Assembly: GCF_001476905.1 (NCBI RefSeq)
Contig: NZ_LDTE01000021.1
Span: 1-63,110 of the forward strand
Source of the DNA: Sphingomonas sanguinis
Lineage (GTDB): Bacteria > Pseudomonadota > Alphaproteobacteria > Sphingomonadales > Sphingomonadaceae
Direction: 5' to 3'
Length of the DNA: 63,110 nt
Made by a program: the position numbers and the translations under genes
Shown here: positions 43,124 through 51,549 of the stretch, in pieces
Numbering within the stretch: the stretch's first letter is position 1
How the letters are laid out: each line of letters starts with the position of its first letter
The notes under the pieces: model-generated
Seen by the model: only the letters and a program-made list of their open reading frames with translations
Database searches by the model: none
Told to the model about the DNA's origin: nothing

Positions 43124-45493
43124 ATGTCACATTCGTTCATCGCCCTATCCTGTGTCGGCTTTCTGGCGACCGCACCCGGTGTCGCCGCAGCCGAAAGCAC
43201 GCCGCGCGCCGACAGCACGGCCACCCGCGCGCAGGATGCGACGGGGCAGCGCGACACGGTCGTCGTGACTGGTCAGCGCGCCGCCACCGCGACGCTGGAA
43301 AGCCCGAAGGCGACCGCCGCGCTGCTCGACACGCCGCAGACCATCACCGTGGTCAGCGAGCAGACCATCCGGAAACAGAATCTCCAGACGCTGCGCGACG
43401 TGCTCCAGACACTGCCGGGGATCACCTTCGGCGCGGGCGAGGGTGGCGGCGGTTATGGCGATTCGATCAACCTGCGCGGCTATTCGGCCAGCAACGACAT
43501 CACCATCGACGGGGTGCGCGACAGTGCGCAGTATAGCCGCACCGACCCGTTCAACCTGCAACAGGTCGAGGTCTATAACGGCGCGAACAGCGTCTTCAAC
43601 GGATCGGGTTCGGTCGGGGGCACGATCAACCTCGTCTCCAAGGTGCCCACGCCCGAGACGCTGACGATCATGCAGGGCTCGGTCGGCACCGACAATTATT
43701 ATCGCGGCGCGATCGACAGCAATGTCCGCGTGTCGGACCTGGTCGCGGTGCGCCTGAACGGCGCCTACCACCATAACGACGTACCCGGCCGCGATGTCGA
43801 GAAGATGGAGCGCTGGGGCATCGCGCCCTCGGTCACGATCGGCATCGGCGGGCCGACCAGCCTGACGCTGGCCTATGTCCATCAGGAGGATCGCAACACG
43901 CCGGTCTATGGCATTCCCTGGTTCGACAATGGCCTGGTCGATGGCTTCGTGCCCGGCGCCAAGCGTTCGAGCTATTTCGGGATCGCCAATCTCGACCGGC
44001 AGGACAGCACGGTCGATCGCTTCACCACGACCTTCCGCCACCAGATCGACGAGCATTGGAGCGTGCGCAACCTGACCCGCTGGCAGCAGGTGACTCAGTA
44101 TAGCGTCACCTCCGCGCCACAGGGGACCTTCTGTCTGGCCTCGACCAACCGCCAGCCGGTGACGGCGACGCCGGGCGCCACCATCGGCGCCGCATGCCCG
44201 ACCAATTTGCCAGCGGGCTTCTACCTGCCGTCCGGTCCGCGCGGACTGGTGCGCGATCAGCAGAACCAGATGCTGACCAACCAGATCGACCTGCGCCATG
44301 AGGCAGGCGCGAAGGGCGGTTTCCACAATGTCCTGAACATCGGCATGTCGGGCATGATCGAGAATTACCGCCTGACCCAGGGGTCGCTGCTGCGCAACGC
44401 GGACGGCAGCGTGGTGGCGCAGCCCGCGATCGAGATCGCCAACCCGAACACCAATTATGCCGGCCCGATCAACTTCGTGGCCACCGCCCAGTCGCGCAGC
44501 GAGACTCGCAACCTGGCCGTCTATGCCTTCGACACGCTGGCGCTGAACCGCTTCTTCGAGCTGAACGGCGGCGTGCGCTGGGAATATCAGGAGGCCAATT
44601 TCCGCGCCCTGCCGCTGGCGGCGGCCAATGCGGGGCAACTTGCCTATCAGCCGCAGGTCAGCCGCGAGAAGCTGCTCTCCTGGCGCGCGGGCGCCGTGTT
44701 CCACCCGGTCGAGAATGTCAGCATCTATGCGGGCTATGGCAATGCCAAGACGCCGTCCTCGACGACCGTCCGGCTGGGCTGCGGCGTGCCGTCCACCGCG
44801 ACCGCCGCGAACCCCTGCGCCGTCGCCCCGGAGACCGCCAAGAATTACGAGGCGGGGGTGAAGGCCGGGCTGTTCGGTCGTCGCCTGGAGCTGACCGCCG
44901 CCATCTTCCGCAACGAGCGGACCAATTACCGCGTGCCCTCCAACGATCCGGCGCTGCCGGTGGGCTTGCAGGTGCTGGACGGGCGCAGCCGCGTCGACGG
45001 CATCGCGCTGGGTGCGTCGGGGGCGATCACCCCGGCCTGGACGATCTTCGCCAACTATACCTATCTCGACGGCAAGGTGCTGCAGAGTATCTCCAACCGC
45101 GACAAGGCGGCGGGCGTGCTCGATCCGCAGGCAGGTGCCGAGCTGGTCCAGACGCCCGAGCATTCGGGCAGCCTGTTCACCACCTACAAGCTGCCCTTCG
45201 GCCTGGAGGTCGGTTACGGCCTGACCTATCAGGGATCGTTCGCGACCAACGTCCCCGTTGCGGGGAATCGGGTGCAGTTCCATGTGGACGATTATCTGAT
45301 CCACCGCGCCTTCCTGGCCTACACCATCGCCCAGCGCTGGACGATGCAGCTCAACGTCCAGAACTTCACCGACGAGAAATACGTCACGGGCGTGCGCAAC
45401 AACATCAACGCGACGACCGGCGTCGTCACGGGCGGCTGGGCGGTCCCGGGCGACCGGCGTCAGGCGACGCTGAGCCTGTTCTATAATTTCTGA
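43124..45493 (+). CDS. FUR-regulated TonB-dependent siderophore receptor (Fiu-like)
   Basis: A 789-residue receptor of the catecholate/monomeric-siderophore class. The signal peptide (about 1-22) is followed by the TonB-box DTVVVTGQRAATATLESPK and a plug with QTITVVSEQTIRKQNLQTLR, DVLQTLPGITFGAGEGG, NLRGYSASNDITIDGVRD and NAVFNGSGSVGG-like NSVFNGSGSVGGTINLVSK. The barrel ends in ATLSLFYNF. This resembles Fiu/PiuA receptors, which are usually paired with a PiuC-type dioxygenase, as happens 18 bp downstream. A GGGGAA site precedes the ATG. The FUR box above makes iron control very likely. Confidence 0.95.
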   Translation: MSHSFIALSCVGFLATAPGVAAAESTPRADSTATRAQDATGQRDTVVVTGQRAATATLESPKATAALLDTPQTITVVSEQTIRKQNLQTLRDVLQTLPGITFGAGEGGGGYGDSINLRGYSASNDITIDGVRDSAQYSRTDPFNLQQVEVYNGANSVFNGSGSVGGTINLVSKVPTPETLTIMQGSVGTDNYYRGAIDSNVRVSDLVAVRLNGAYHHNDVPGRDVEKMERWGIAPSVTIGIGGPTSLTLAYVHQEDRNTPVYGIPWFDNGLVDGFVPGAKRSSYFGIANLDRQDSTVDRFTTTFRHQIDEHWSVRNLTRWQQVTQYSVTSAPQGTFCLASTNRQPVTATPGATIGAACPTNLPAGFYLPSGPRGLVRDQQNQMLTNQIDLRHEAGAKGGFHNVLNIGMSGMIENYRLTQGSLLRNADGSVVAQPAIEIANPNTNYAGPINFVATAQSRSETRNLAVYAFDTLALNRFFELNGGVRWEYQEANFRALPLAAANAGQLAYQPQVSREKLLSWRAGAVFHPVENVSIYAGYGNAKTPSSTTVRLGCGVPSTATAANPCAVAPETAKNYEAGVKAGLFGRRLELTAAIFRNERTNYRVPSNDPALPVGLQVLDGRSRVDGIALGASGAITPAWTIFANYTYLDGKVLQSISNRDKAAGVLDPQAGAELVQTPEHSGSLFTTYKLPFGLEVGYGLTYQGSFATNVPVAGNRVQFHVDDYLIHRAFLAYTIAQRWTMQLNVQNFTDEKYVTGVRNNINATTGVVTGGWAVPGDRRQATLSLFYNF

Positions 45494-45511
45494 CCGGACT
45501 AGCCTGCGCTC

Positions 45512-46195
45512 ATGCTGATCGTCCTCCCCGATATCCTCGATCCCGCCGGGGTCGCCCAGGTCCGCCGCGTCATCGATGCGGGAGCCTGGGCGGACGGCAA
45601 CGCCACCTCCGGCCCGCAGGCGGCGCTTGCCAAGCGCAACGAGCAACTACCCGAGGATTCGGGGGCGGCGGTCGAGGCGGGACGGATGGTCCTCGACGCG
45701 CTGGGCCGCTCAGCCTTGTTCGTGGCGGCGGCGCTGCCGCTGAAGGTCTATCCGCCGCTGTTCAACCGCTATGCGGGCGGACAGGCGTTCGACGTGCATG
45801 TCGACAATGCCGTAAGGTTGAAGCGGGGCAGCGATTTCCGGATGCGCTCCGACCTGTCGCTGACCCTCTTCCTCGAGGACCCGGACGCCTATGACGGCGG
45901 CGAACTGGTGGTCGAGGATCTCTATGGCGAGCAGCGGGTGAAGCTGTCGGCCGGGAGCGCGGTCCTCTATCCCGCCTCGAGCCTCCATCGGGTCGAGCCG
46001 GTGACGCGGGGCACGCGCGTCGCCTCCTTCCTGTGGATTCAGTCGATGGTCCGCGACGATGGCGAGCGGCGCATCCTGTTCGACCTGGACCGCGCGGTGC
46101 AGCGGGTCGGCGCGGACAAGGGGCAGGGGGATCGCTCGGTCGTCGAGCTGACCGGCGTCTACCACAACCTGCTGCGCCGCTGGGCCGACGCATGA
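45512..46195 (+). CDS. piuC: Fe(II)/2-oxoglutarate PKHD-type hydroxylase (PiuC/YbiX)
   Basis: A 227-residue dioxygenase of the PKHD/PiuC family. The iron ligands are His96 and Asp98 (FDVHVDNAV) and His159 ([12 protein letters not shown]), with Arg169 to bind 2-oxoglutarate. PiuC/YbiX enzymes are standard companions of Fiu/PiuA siderophore receptors; their substrate is not proven, though siderophore modification is suspected. Length is normal for the family. It sits 18 bp after the receptor and overlaps the PepSY gene by four bases (ATGA), inside the FUR-controlled operon. Confidence 0.94.
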   Translation: MLIVLPDILDPAGVAQVRRVIDAGAWADGNATSGPQAALAKRNEQLPEDSGAAVEAGRMVLDALGRSALFVAAALPLKVYPPLFNRYAGGQAFDVHVDNAVRLKRGSDFRMRSDLSLTLFLEDPDAYDGGELVVEDLYGEQRVKLSAGSAVLYPASSLHRVEPVTRGTRVASFLWIQSMVRDDGERRILFDLDRAVQRVGADKGQGDRSVVELTGVYHNLLRRWADA

Positions 46196-46830
46196 CCGCC
46201 GCGACCCTTTCCAAGTCCAAGAAGCGCAAATGGCGCAGCTGGTGGTTGAAGCAGTTCCACACCTGGCACTGGATCAGCGCAGCGGTGTCGCTGGTAGGCA
46301 TGATGCTGTTTGCGATCACCGGGCTCACGTTGAACCACGCCGCCAGCATCTCGGCCAGCCCGAAGACCGTGCAGAAGAGTGGGCTCTTGGCCCCCGGCCT
46401 GCGGCCGCTGCTGGCCAACCCGAAGACGAACGATGCGCCCTTGCCGCCCCGCGTGGCGGAAGCGGTGGAGCGCGCGGTCGATCTCGATCCCGCCGGCCGG
46501 CCGGGCGAATGGTCGGACGGCGAAGTCTATGTCGCCATGCCGCGCCCCGGCGGCGATGCCTGGGTCAGCATCGACCGGACGAGCGGCGCGATCACCTCGG
46601 AGCGGACCGATCGCGGCTGGATCTCCTATCTCAACGACCTGCACAAGGGGCGCAATGCCGGGGCCGCCTGGTTCTGGTTCATCGACGTCTTCGCGGTCGC
46701 CTGTATCGTCTTCACCCTGACCGGGCTGCTGCTGCTCCAGATGCACGCGCGGCACCGGCCCTCGACCTGGCCGCTGGTGGCGGCGGGCTTCCTGATCCCG
46801 GCGGCGATCGCCGTCTTTGTCCTGCACTGA
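46192..46830 (+). CDS. PepSY-associated TM helix protein (ferric-reductase-type partner)
   Basis: A 212-residue inner-membrane protein. After a lysine-rich cytosolic start ([15 protein letters not shown]) comes helix 1 with His residues ([20 protein letters not shown]), a periplasmic PepSY-like loop, [19 protein letters not shown] leading into helix 2, and helix 3 at the C-terminus. The loop contains DRTSGAI, close to but not matching a flavinylation site. In ApbE-linked clusters such PepSY proteins are thought to carry electrons across the membrane to flavinylated partners. It overlaps piuC (ATGA); the frame is open upstream but only as an overlap. Confidence 0.88.
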   Translation: MTAATLSKSKKRKWRSWWLKQFHTWHWISAAVSLVGMMLFAITGLTLNHAASISASPKTVQKSGLLAPGLRPLLANPKTNDAPLPPRVAEAVERAVDLDPAGRPGEWSDGEVYVAMPRPGGDAWVSIDRTSGAITSERTDRGWISYLNDLHKGRNAGAAWFWFIDVFAVACIVFTLTGLLLLQMHARHRPSTWPLVAAGFLIPAAIAVFVLH

Positions 46831-46844
46831 TGGAGAAACTCACG

Positions 46845-47327
46845 ATGCGATCGACCGCTATTCTGGCGCTGGGCGCGGTGGCACTGCCGGGGGCGGCGAG
46901 CGCCGCGACGGTGAACGTCACCATTCCGAAGTTGAACGTCGCCGAATATCACAAGCCCTATGTCGCGGTCTGGCTGGAGCCTGCGACCGGCGGCCCGGCG
47001 CGCACGCTCGCCATCTGGTACGACGTCAAGAAGCAGGGCGGCGAGCCCGGCACCAAGTGGCTGTCCGACCTGCGCGCCTGGTGGCGGAAGGGCGGGCGGA
47101 GCATGGCGATGCCCGCAAACGGGATCAGCGGCGCGACCCGCGCGCCCGGCACCCATGCCATCCCGCTGCCCGCCGACCTGAAGCCCGGCCAATATGTCCT
47201 GAACGTCGAGGCTGCGCGCGAGACCGGCGGGCGCGAGCTGGTGCAGGTGCCGCTGACCGTGCCGAACCCCAACGCGCGCGGGGCGGGCAGCCATGAACTG
47301 GGCGCCGTGACCGTCTCGGCGCGCTGA
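46845..47327 (+). CDS. DUF2271 protein with predicted covalent FMN site
   Basis: A 160-residue periplasmic protein with a signal peptide (MRSTAILALGAVALPGAASA). The DUF2271 part starts at VNVTIPKLNVAEYHKPYVAVWLE. It holds NGISGATRAPGTHAI, where Ser95-Gly96-Ala97-Thr98 matches the SGAT core of ApbE flavinylation motifs (Dxx[S/T]GA[S/T]), with Asn92 in place of the usual Asp. Thr98 is therefore a candidate for covalent FMN through the ApbE encoded two genes downstream. A GGAG site precedes the ATG at 46845; an earlier ATG at 46830 overlaps the PepSY stop. It would act as the electron carrier of the operon. Confidence 0.88.
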   Translation: MRSTAILALGAVALPGAASAATVNVTIPKLNVAEYHKPYVAVWLEPATGGPARTLAIWYDVKKQGGEPGTKWLSDLRAWWRKGGRSMAMPANGISGATRAPGTHAIPLPADLKPGQYVLNVEAARETGGRELVQVPLTVPNPNARGAGSHELGAVTVSAR

Positions 47328-47340
47328 CAGGGGGATCATC

Positions 47341-48186
47341 ATGAAGAACCATCGCCTCAAGCTGCTCGCCGCCGCCGCGTTGCTCGCCATTCCCGGCTTC
47401 GCCTCGGCGCATCGCATGTGGCTGCTCCCCTCGGGCACCATCTTCTCGGGCACCGACAGCTGGGTGACGGTCGACAGCGCCGTCTCCAATGACCTGTTCT
47501 ACGCCGACCACCAGCCCGGCCGGATCGAATGGATGAAGGTCTGGCAGCCCGATGGCACGCCCGGCCGCATCCAGAACGGATCGACCGGGCGTTATCGCTC
47601 GGTCTTCGACGTGCAGCTGGACAAGCCCGGCACCTGGAAGATCGGCAGCGAGATGTCGGGGATCATGGGCAGCTTCAAGGTCGATGGCGTCGAGAAGCGC
47701 GTCGGTGGACGTGGCGGACCGCCCGGCCCGAACGGCGTGCGCCAGCCGCCGCTGACCGTCGCCAACATCCCCGCCAATGCGACCGACGTGACGCTGACCG
47801 AAACGCTCGGCCGTAACGAGATTTTCGTGACGGCGGGCGAGCCGACGCGCACCGTCCTGAAGCCGACGGGCAAGGGGCTGGAACTCGATCCCGTCACCCA
47901 CCCCGATGAACTGGTCGCGGGCGAGACGGCGAAGTTCCGCTTTCTGGTCGACGGCAAGCCTGCGCCGAACCTGAAGGTCACCATCGTCCCCGGCGGCAAG
48001 CGCTACCGCGACGCCGAAGGGGCCAAGGAGGTGACCACCGACGCGCAAGGCGTGCTGTCCTATGCCTGGCCCGCCGCAGGCATGTACTGGCTGAATGCGA
48101 CGCTGACCGACGACAAGCCCACCGCCCCGCGCGCGACTCAGCGGCGGATGAGCTACACCACCACGCTGGAAGTCATGACCCCGTGA
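47341..48186 (+). CDS. DUF4198 periplasmic protein
   Basis: A 281-residue exported protein with a signal peptide ending ...PGFASA, directly followed by HRMWLLPSGTIFSG, the typical start of DUF4198 after cleavage (an N-terminal histidine). The rest is two Ig-like beta domains, including PVTHPDELVAGETAKFRFLVDGKPAPNLKVTIVPGG and YWLNATLTDD. DUF4198 proteins are often linked to metal uptake or storage. The N-terminal His after cleavage and the Gly/Pro-rich loop (GGRGGPPGPNG) are notable. A GGGG site precedes the ATG, 13 bp after the DUF2271 stop. It overlaps apbE by four bases (GTGA). Confidence 0.9.
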   Translation: MKNHRLKLLAAAALLAIPGFASAHRMWLLPSGTIFSGTDSWVTVDSAVSNDLFYADHQPGRIEWMKVWQPDGTPGRIQNGSTGRYRSVFDVQLDKPGTWKIGSEMSGIMGSFKVDGVEKRVGGRGGPPGPNGVRQPPLTVANIPANATDVTLTETLGRNEIFVTAGEPTRTVLKPTGKGLELDPVTHPDELVAGETAKFRFLVDGKPAPNLKVTIVPGGKRYRDAEGAKEVTTDAQGVLSYAWPAAGMYWLNATLTDDKPTAPRATQRRMSYTTTLEVMTP

Positions 48187-49145
48187 GGATCATCCTGCCG
48201 CCCCGGATCGACCCGAACGCCGTGGCGAACGGCGATCCGGCGGCGGTCGTCACGTTGGGCGGCGAGACGATGGGGACGATGTGGCGGGTGCTCTATGCCA
48301 CCCACGACGTGCCCGGCGCGCAAGATGTGGGGGCGGCGGTGCAGGCGCGGCTGGACGATCTCGTCGCCCAGATGAGCCACTGGGAGACCGACTCGGTGCT
48401 GTCGCACTTCAACCGCTCGCCAACGGGCAGTTGGAGTGTGCTGCCGCCCGATTTTGCGACGGTGATCGACACGGCCCTGCGCGTCGCGGCGCTGAGTGAC
48501 GGCGCGTTCGATCCGGCGATCGGGCATCTGGTCGATCTCTGGGGCCATGGGCCGAAGGGGCCGCAGCCTGAGCCTGACGTGGCGGCGATCGAGCGGGCTC
48601 GCGTCTCGGGTGGCTGGCATCGCCTGCGCTGGGATAGCGCGAGCGCGCGGTTGTGGCAGCCGGGCGGCATCACGCTCGACCTGTCGGGCATCGCCAAGGG
48701 CTATGCCGCCGATGCGGTCGCGGACACGCTGGCGGCGCTGGGCTTTCGGCATTGCCTGGTCGAGGTGGGGGGCGAGCTGGTCGGGCGCGGCACGCGACCC
48801 GATGGCGATCCCTGGTGGGTCGATCTCGAAATTCCGCCGGGCGTCGATCTGCCCGCGATGCGCGTGGCGCTGCACCAGATGGCGGTGGCGGGCAGCGGGA
48901 CCTATCGCAAGGGCGAGCACGGCCTGGACCCCCGCACCGGCCGCCCGCCGACCAACGGGGTGATCGCGGTCCATGTCGTCGCCGAAACTGCGATGCTGGC
49001 CGATGCGCTGGCGACCGCCGTCGCGGTGCTGTTCCCCGACCTGTCGGCGCTGGCACCGATGCGGGTCGCGGCGCGTATCCTGGTTCGGCGGGGCGGGGCG
49101 GTGGAAGAGGTTCTGACCGAGCCGTTACAACGGCTGCTCGGCTAA
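48183..49145 (+). CDS. apbE: FAD:protein FMN transferase ApbE
   Basis: A 320-residue flavin transferase that attaches FMN from FAD to Ser/Thr of SGAT-type motifs using magnesium. Family motifs are TMGTMWRV near residue 30, DGAFDPAIGHLVDLWG, LDLSGIAKGYAADAVAD, VEVGGELVGRG, GSGTYRKG and DPRTGRPPTNG, with TAMLADALATAVAVL at the end. All are intact. No signal peptide or lipobox is visible, unlike many ApbE proteins, so either the GTG start is right and the enzyme stays inside, or the N-terminus differs. The GTG overlaps the DUF4198 stop. It closes the FUR-controlled operon. Confidence 0.94.
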   Translation: MRIILPPRIDPNAVANGDPAAVVTLGGETMGTMWRVLYATHDVPGAQDVGAAVQARLDDLVAQMSHWETDSVLSHFNRSPTGSWSVLPPDFATVIDTALRVAALSDGAFDPAIGHLVDLWGHGPKGPQPEPDVAAIERARVSGGWHRLRWDSASARLWQPGGITLDLSGIAKGYAADAVADTLAALGFRHCLVEVGGELVGRGTRPDGDPWWVDLEIPPGVDLPAMRVALHQMAVAGSGTYRKGEHGLDPRTGRPPTNGVIAVHVVAETAMLADALATAVAVLFPDLSALAPMRVAARILVRRGGAVEEVLTEPLQRLLG

Positions 49146-49149
49146 CTTT

Positions 49150-49266
49150 CCTTCCCTGCAAGGGGAGGGGGACCAGCGAAGCTGGTGGAGGGGTGTCACC
49201 CTATCGAGAGCGGGACACCCCTCCGTCAGGGCTACGCCCTGCCACCTCCCCTTAGAGGGGAGGAAG
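49150..49266. repeat. Sphingomonad-type long inverted repeat
   Basis: Two complementary halves: CTTCCCTGCAAGGGGAGG with GGAGGGGTGTC on the left, and GACACCCCTCC with CCTCCCCTTAGAGGGGAGG on the right, around a short loop. It is a dispersed intergenic repeat of a type common in sphingomonads and lies between the convergent apbE and receptor genes, where it may also end transcription. A truncated relative (CTTCCCCTGCAAGGGG) is at about 24125. Confidence 0.8.
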
Positions 49267-49272
49267 TATGGA

Positions 49273-51369
49273 TCAGAACCGCCCCCGGAGCGTCACGCGA
49301 ACGTTGCGCGGCGCACCGGGCATCGTCCACACATCGGCATAGCTGCTGGCGATGTAATAGGTGTCGAACAGGTTCTCGAGGTCGAGCCGAACGTCGAAGC
49401 GCGGGTTCACCGCCCAGGTCGCATCCGCCCGAACGATCGTATAGCCGGGCAGGCGATAGCCGCTGGCGAAGGGATCGCCATTGCGCGCGCCGACATGGGT
49501 GACACCGCCGCCGATCGTCATGTCGCCCATCCGCTGATGCAGGTCGAGCGCGGCGATATGCTTGGGCACGTTGGACAGCATCGTGCCGATCAGCGCGGCG
49601 TTCTTGTCGTTGCGCACCGTCGCCTCGGTATAGGTATAGGTCGCGGTGCCGGTCAGCCCGCCGGTCAGGTGCAGGTCTGCGACCGTCTCCACCCCGCGCG
49701 ACCGCTGCCGCCCGATCTGGGTCTTGACGAACACGTCGGTGGCATTGGGGTTCAGCACGTTGCGCTTGGTCATGGTGAACAGCGCGGTCTGGCCGGTCAG
49801 CGCTCCGCCGAAGAGCGTGTATTTCGCGCCCAGCTCGGTGGATTCGCTACGCTCGGCATCGAAGCTGCTCACCCCGTCCGACGGGTTCAGCCGCAGCGAC
49901 CGGCCCCAGCTGGTGAAGAGCGAGAAGTTCGGGCTTGCGGACCAGGTCAGCGCGGCGCGCGGGGTTACGCCGCGATCAACCGTCTCCAGCGTCAGGTTGC
50001 CGCGCAACGCATTGACCATCGTCTCGCGGAAACTGTTCCAGCGCGCGCCGATCAGCGCGGTGAAGTCTCCGAAGCGGATCAGGTCCTGCGCATAGACGCT
50101 CTCGCTGCGATAGGAGGAATGGCGCAGCGCGAAGGGCTGCGGCACCGGCAGCGGCTGGCCATAGACGGGATCGAAGGCGTCGATGGTCAGGATCGGCGCA
50201 CCCGGCCGCCCGCGCGCCTGATCCATGCGGAAGTCCAGGCCGTGCCGCACCCGGTCCATCCCGACCCGGATGTCGTGCGACAGGCCCAGCCAGTCGACCT
50301 TGGCGGTCAGCTCGACACGGGCGGTCAGGTCCTGCCAGCGGAAATCATGATAGCGATAGGAGCGCCCGATCGTCCGCCCATCGGCCTGCACACCGCGCGC
50401 GCCGAAATCGACCTGGGTGGCATGGCCGGTCAGGAAGCCGTCGCGGCTCGACAACCCGGCCTCCAGCGAAATCCGGTCGGTCAGTGTCGCAAAGACGCTG
50501 CCTTGCTGCCACAGCATCCGCTGGGTCATGCGGCCATCGGCGGGCTCGCCCAGGAACGTGTCGCGGTCCATGGCGCGGGGATTGCCCTTGATCGCGGCGA
50601 CCCCACGATCGATCGGCGCGCGGTTGCGCATGAACTCGGCCTGATAGAGGAAGCGCAGATCCTGGCTGGGCGTGAACGAGACCGAGGGGGCCAGCAGCAG
50701 TCGGTCGGTGTGGACGAACCGACGAAAGCTGTCGCCCTCCTCCGACACGCCGATCAGCCGGGCCGACAGCGTATTCGTCACCGGGCCGCTGATATCGCCC
50801 ATCGCGCGCACCCGGTTCCAGCTGCCATAGCTGAGCGACACCTCGCCCTGGCGGGTGTCGGTCGGTGCCTTGGTGACGATGTTGAGCGACCCGCCCGGCT
50901 CGCCCATGCCTGACAGGGCGGCGGCGGCGCCTTTCAGAAACTCGAACCGCTCGACCGTCGCGACATCGACCGGCGCGTTAAAGCCCAGATTGCTGCTGAA
51001 GCGGTTGATGAGGATGTCGGGGCCGCTATTCTCGTTCCCCGCAAAGCCGCGAATGGCATATTTGTCCCACAGCCCGCCAAAATCGTTCTGCCGCGACACG
51101 CCGCCCGCCAGGTCGATCGTGTCGTCCAGTCGGGTCGCGCCGGTCCGGTCGATCAACGCGCGGTCGATGATGCGCAAGGACTGGGGATAGCGGTTGGGGG
51201 GCGTATCAGTGCCGGTGATGCTGGCATTGGCGTCACGCAGGGCCGTGACGACGATATCCTTCTGCTCGTCACTGCCGCCATCGACCGGCGCGCGCGACGT
51301 CTGCGCCACCGCACCCTGGCCCATCGCCATCCCGGCCAGCAACACGGCGCATCCGATCGCCTTCGACAT
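49273..51369 (-). CDS. FUR-regulated TonB-dependent siderophore receptor
   Basis: A 698-residue receptor. The signal peptide MSKAIGCAVLLAGMAMGQGAVA is followed by the TonB-box KDIVVTALRDANAS and a plug with QSLRIIDRALIDRTGATRLD, AIRGFAGNENSGPDILINRF and ERFEFLKGAAAALSGMGEPGGSLN. The barrel ends in RVTLRGRF. GAAAALSGMGEPGGSLNIVTKAP is typical of the ferrichrome/ferric-hydroxamate type. The start at 51369 is preferred over an open extension of 21 codons. A FUR-like box lies 43 bp upstream. It has no co-directional partner. Confidence 0.93.
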   Translation of the reverse strand: MSKAIGCAVLLAGMAMGQGAVAQTSRAPVDGGSDEQKDIVVTALRDANASITGTDTPPNRYPQSLRIIDRALIDRTGATRLDDTIDLAGGVSRQNDFGGLWDKYAIRGFAGNENSGPDILINRFSSNLGFNAPVDVATVERFEFLKGAAAALSGMGEPGGSLNIVTKAPTDTRQGEVSLSYGSWNRVRAMGDISGPVTNTLSARLIGVSEEGDSFRRFVHTDRLLLAPSVSFTPSQDLRFLYQAEFMRNRAPIDRGVAAIKGNPRAMDRDTFLGEPADGRMTQRMLWQQGSVFATLTDRISLEAGLSSRDGFLTGHATQVDFGARGVQADGRTIGRSYRYHDFRWQDLTARVELTAKVDWLGLSHDIRVGMDRVRHGLDFRMDQARGRPGAPILTIDAFDPVYGQPLPVPQPFALRHSSYRSESVYAQDLIRFGDFTALIGARWNSFRETMVNALRGNLTLETVDRGVTPRAALTWSASPNFSLFTSWGRSLRLNPSDGVSSFDAERSESTELGAKYTLFGGALTGQTALFTMTKRNVLNPNATDVFVKTQIGRQRSRGVETVADLHLTGGLTGTATYTYTEATVRNDKNAALIGTMLSNVPKHIAALDLHQRMGDMTIGGGVTHVGARNGDPFASGYRLPGYTIVRADATWAVNPRFDVRLDLENLFDTYYIASSYADVWTMPGAPRNVRVTLRGRF

Positions 51370-51411
51370 ATTCGATAAACCCCAAACCACTGAATGTCGG
51401 CGGCCAGTATC

Positions 51412-51430
51412 GATAATGATAATAACTCTC
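51412..51430. promoter_or_regulatory. FUR box (two intact hexamers)
   Basis: GATAATGATAATAACTCTC matches the classic three-hexamer FUR pattern (GATAAT GATAAT ATTATC-like) in its first two units. It lies 43 bp upstream of the receptor start (51369) and 120 bp upstream of the divergent EEP hydrolase start, so both could be iron-controlled. Confidence 0.75.
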
Positions 51431-51549
51431 AATCATAAAATGGATCGTTATTGGTCTGCTCGGGCTGTCACGCCTCTGCCATGCTGGTCCGCCATGGCCG
51501 GGGCGAGCGGTGACGGACCGCGCGTGAAATGATGGGAAGGGCAGTTTCA

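Noticed and set aside
43145..45646. An 833-codon open frame antisense to the FUR-regulated receptor
   Set aside because: No family motifs; the sense strand has a full signal peptide, plug and barrel, and a FUR box.
46590..46612. Flavinylation site in the PepSY protein (DRTSGAI)
   Set aside because: The final residue is Ile rather than Ser/Thr; the DUF2271 SGAT site is a better match.
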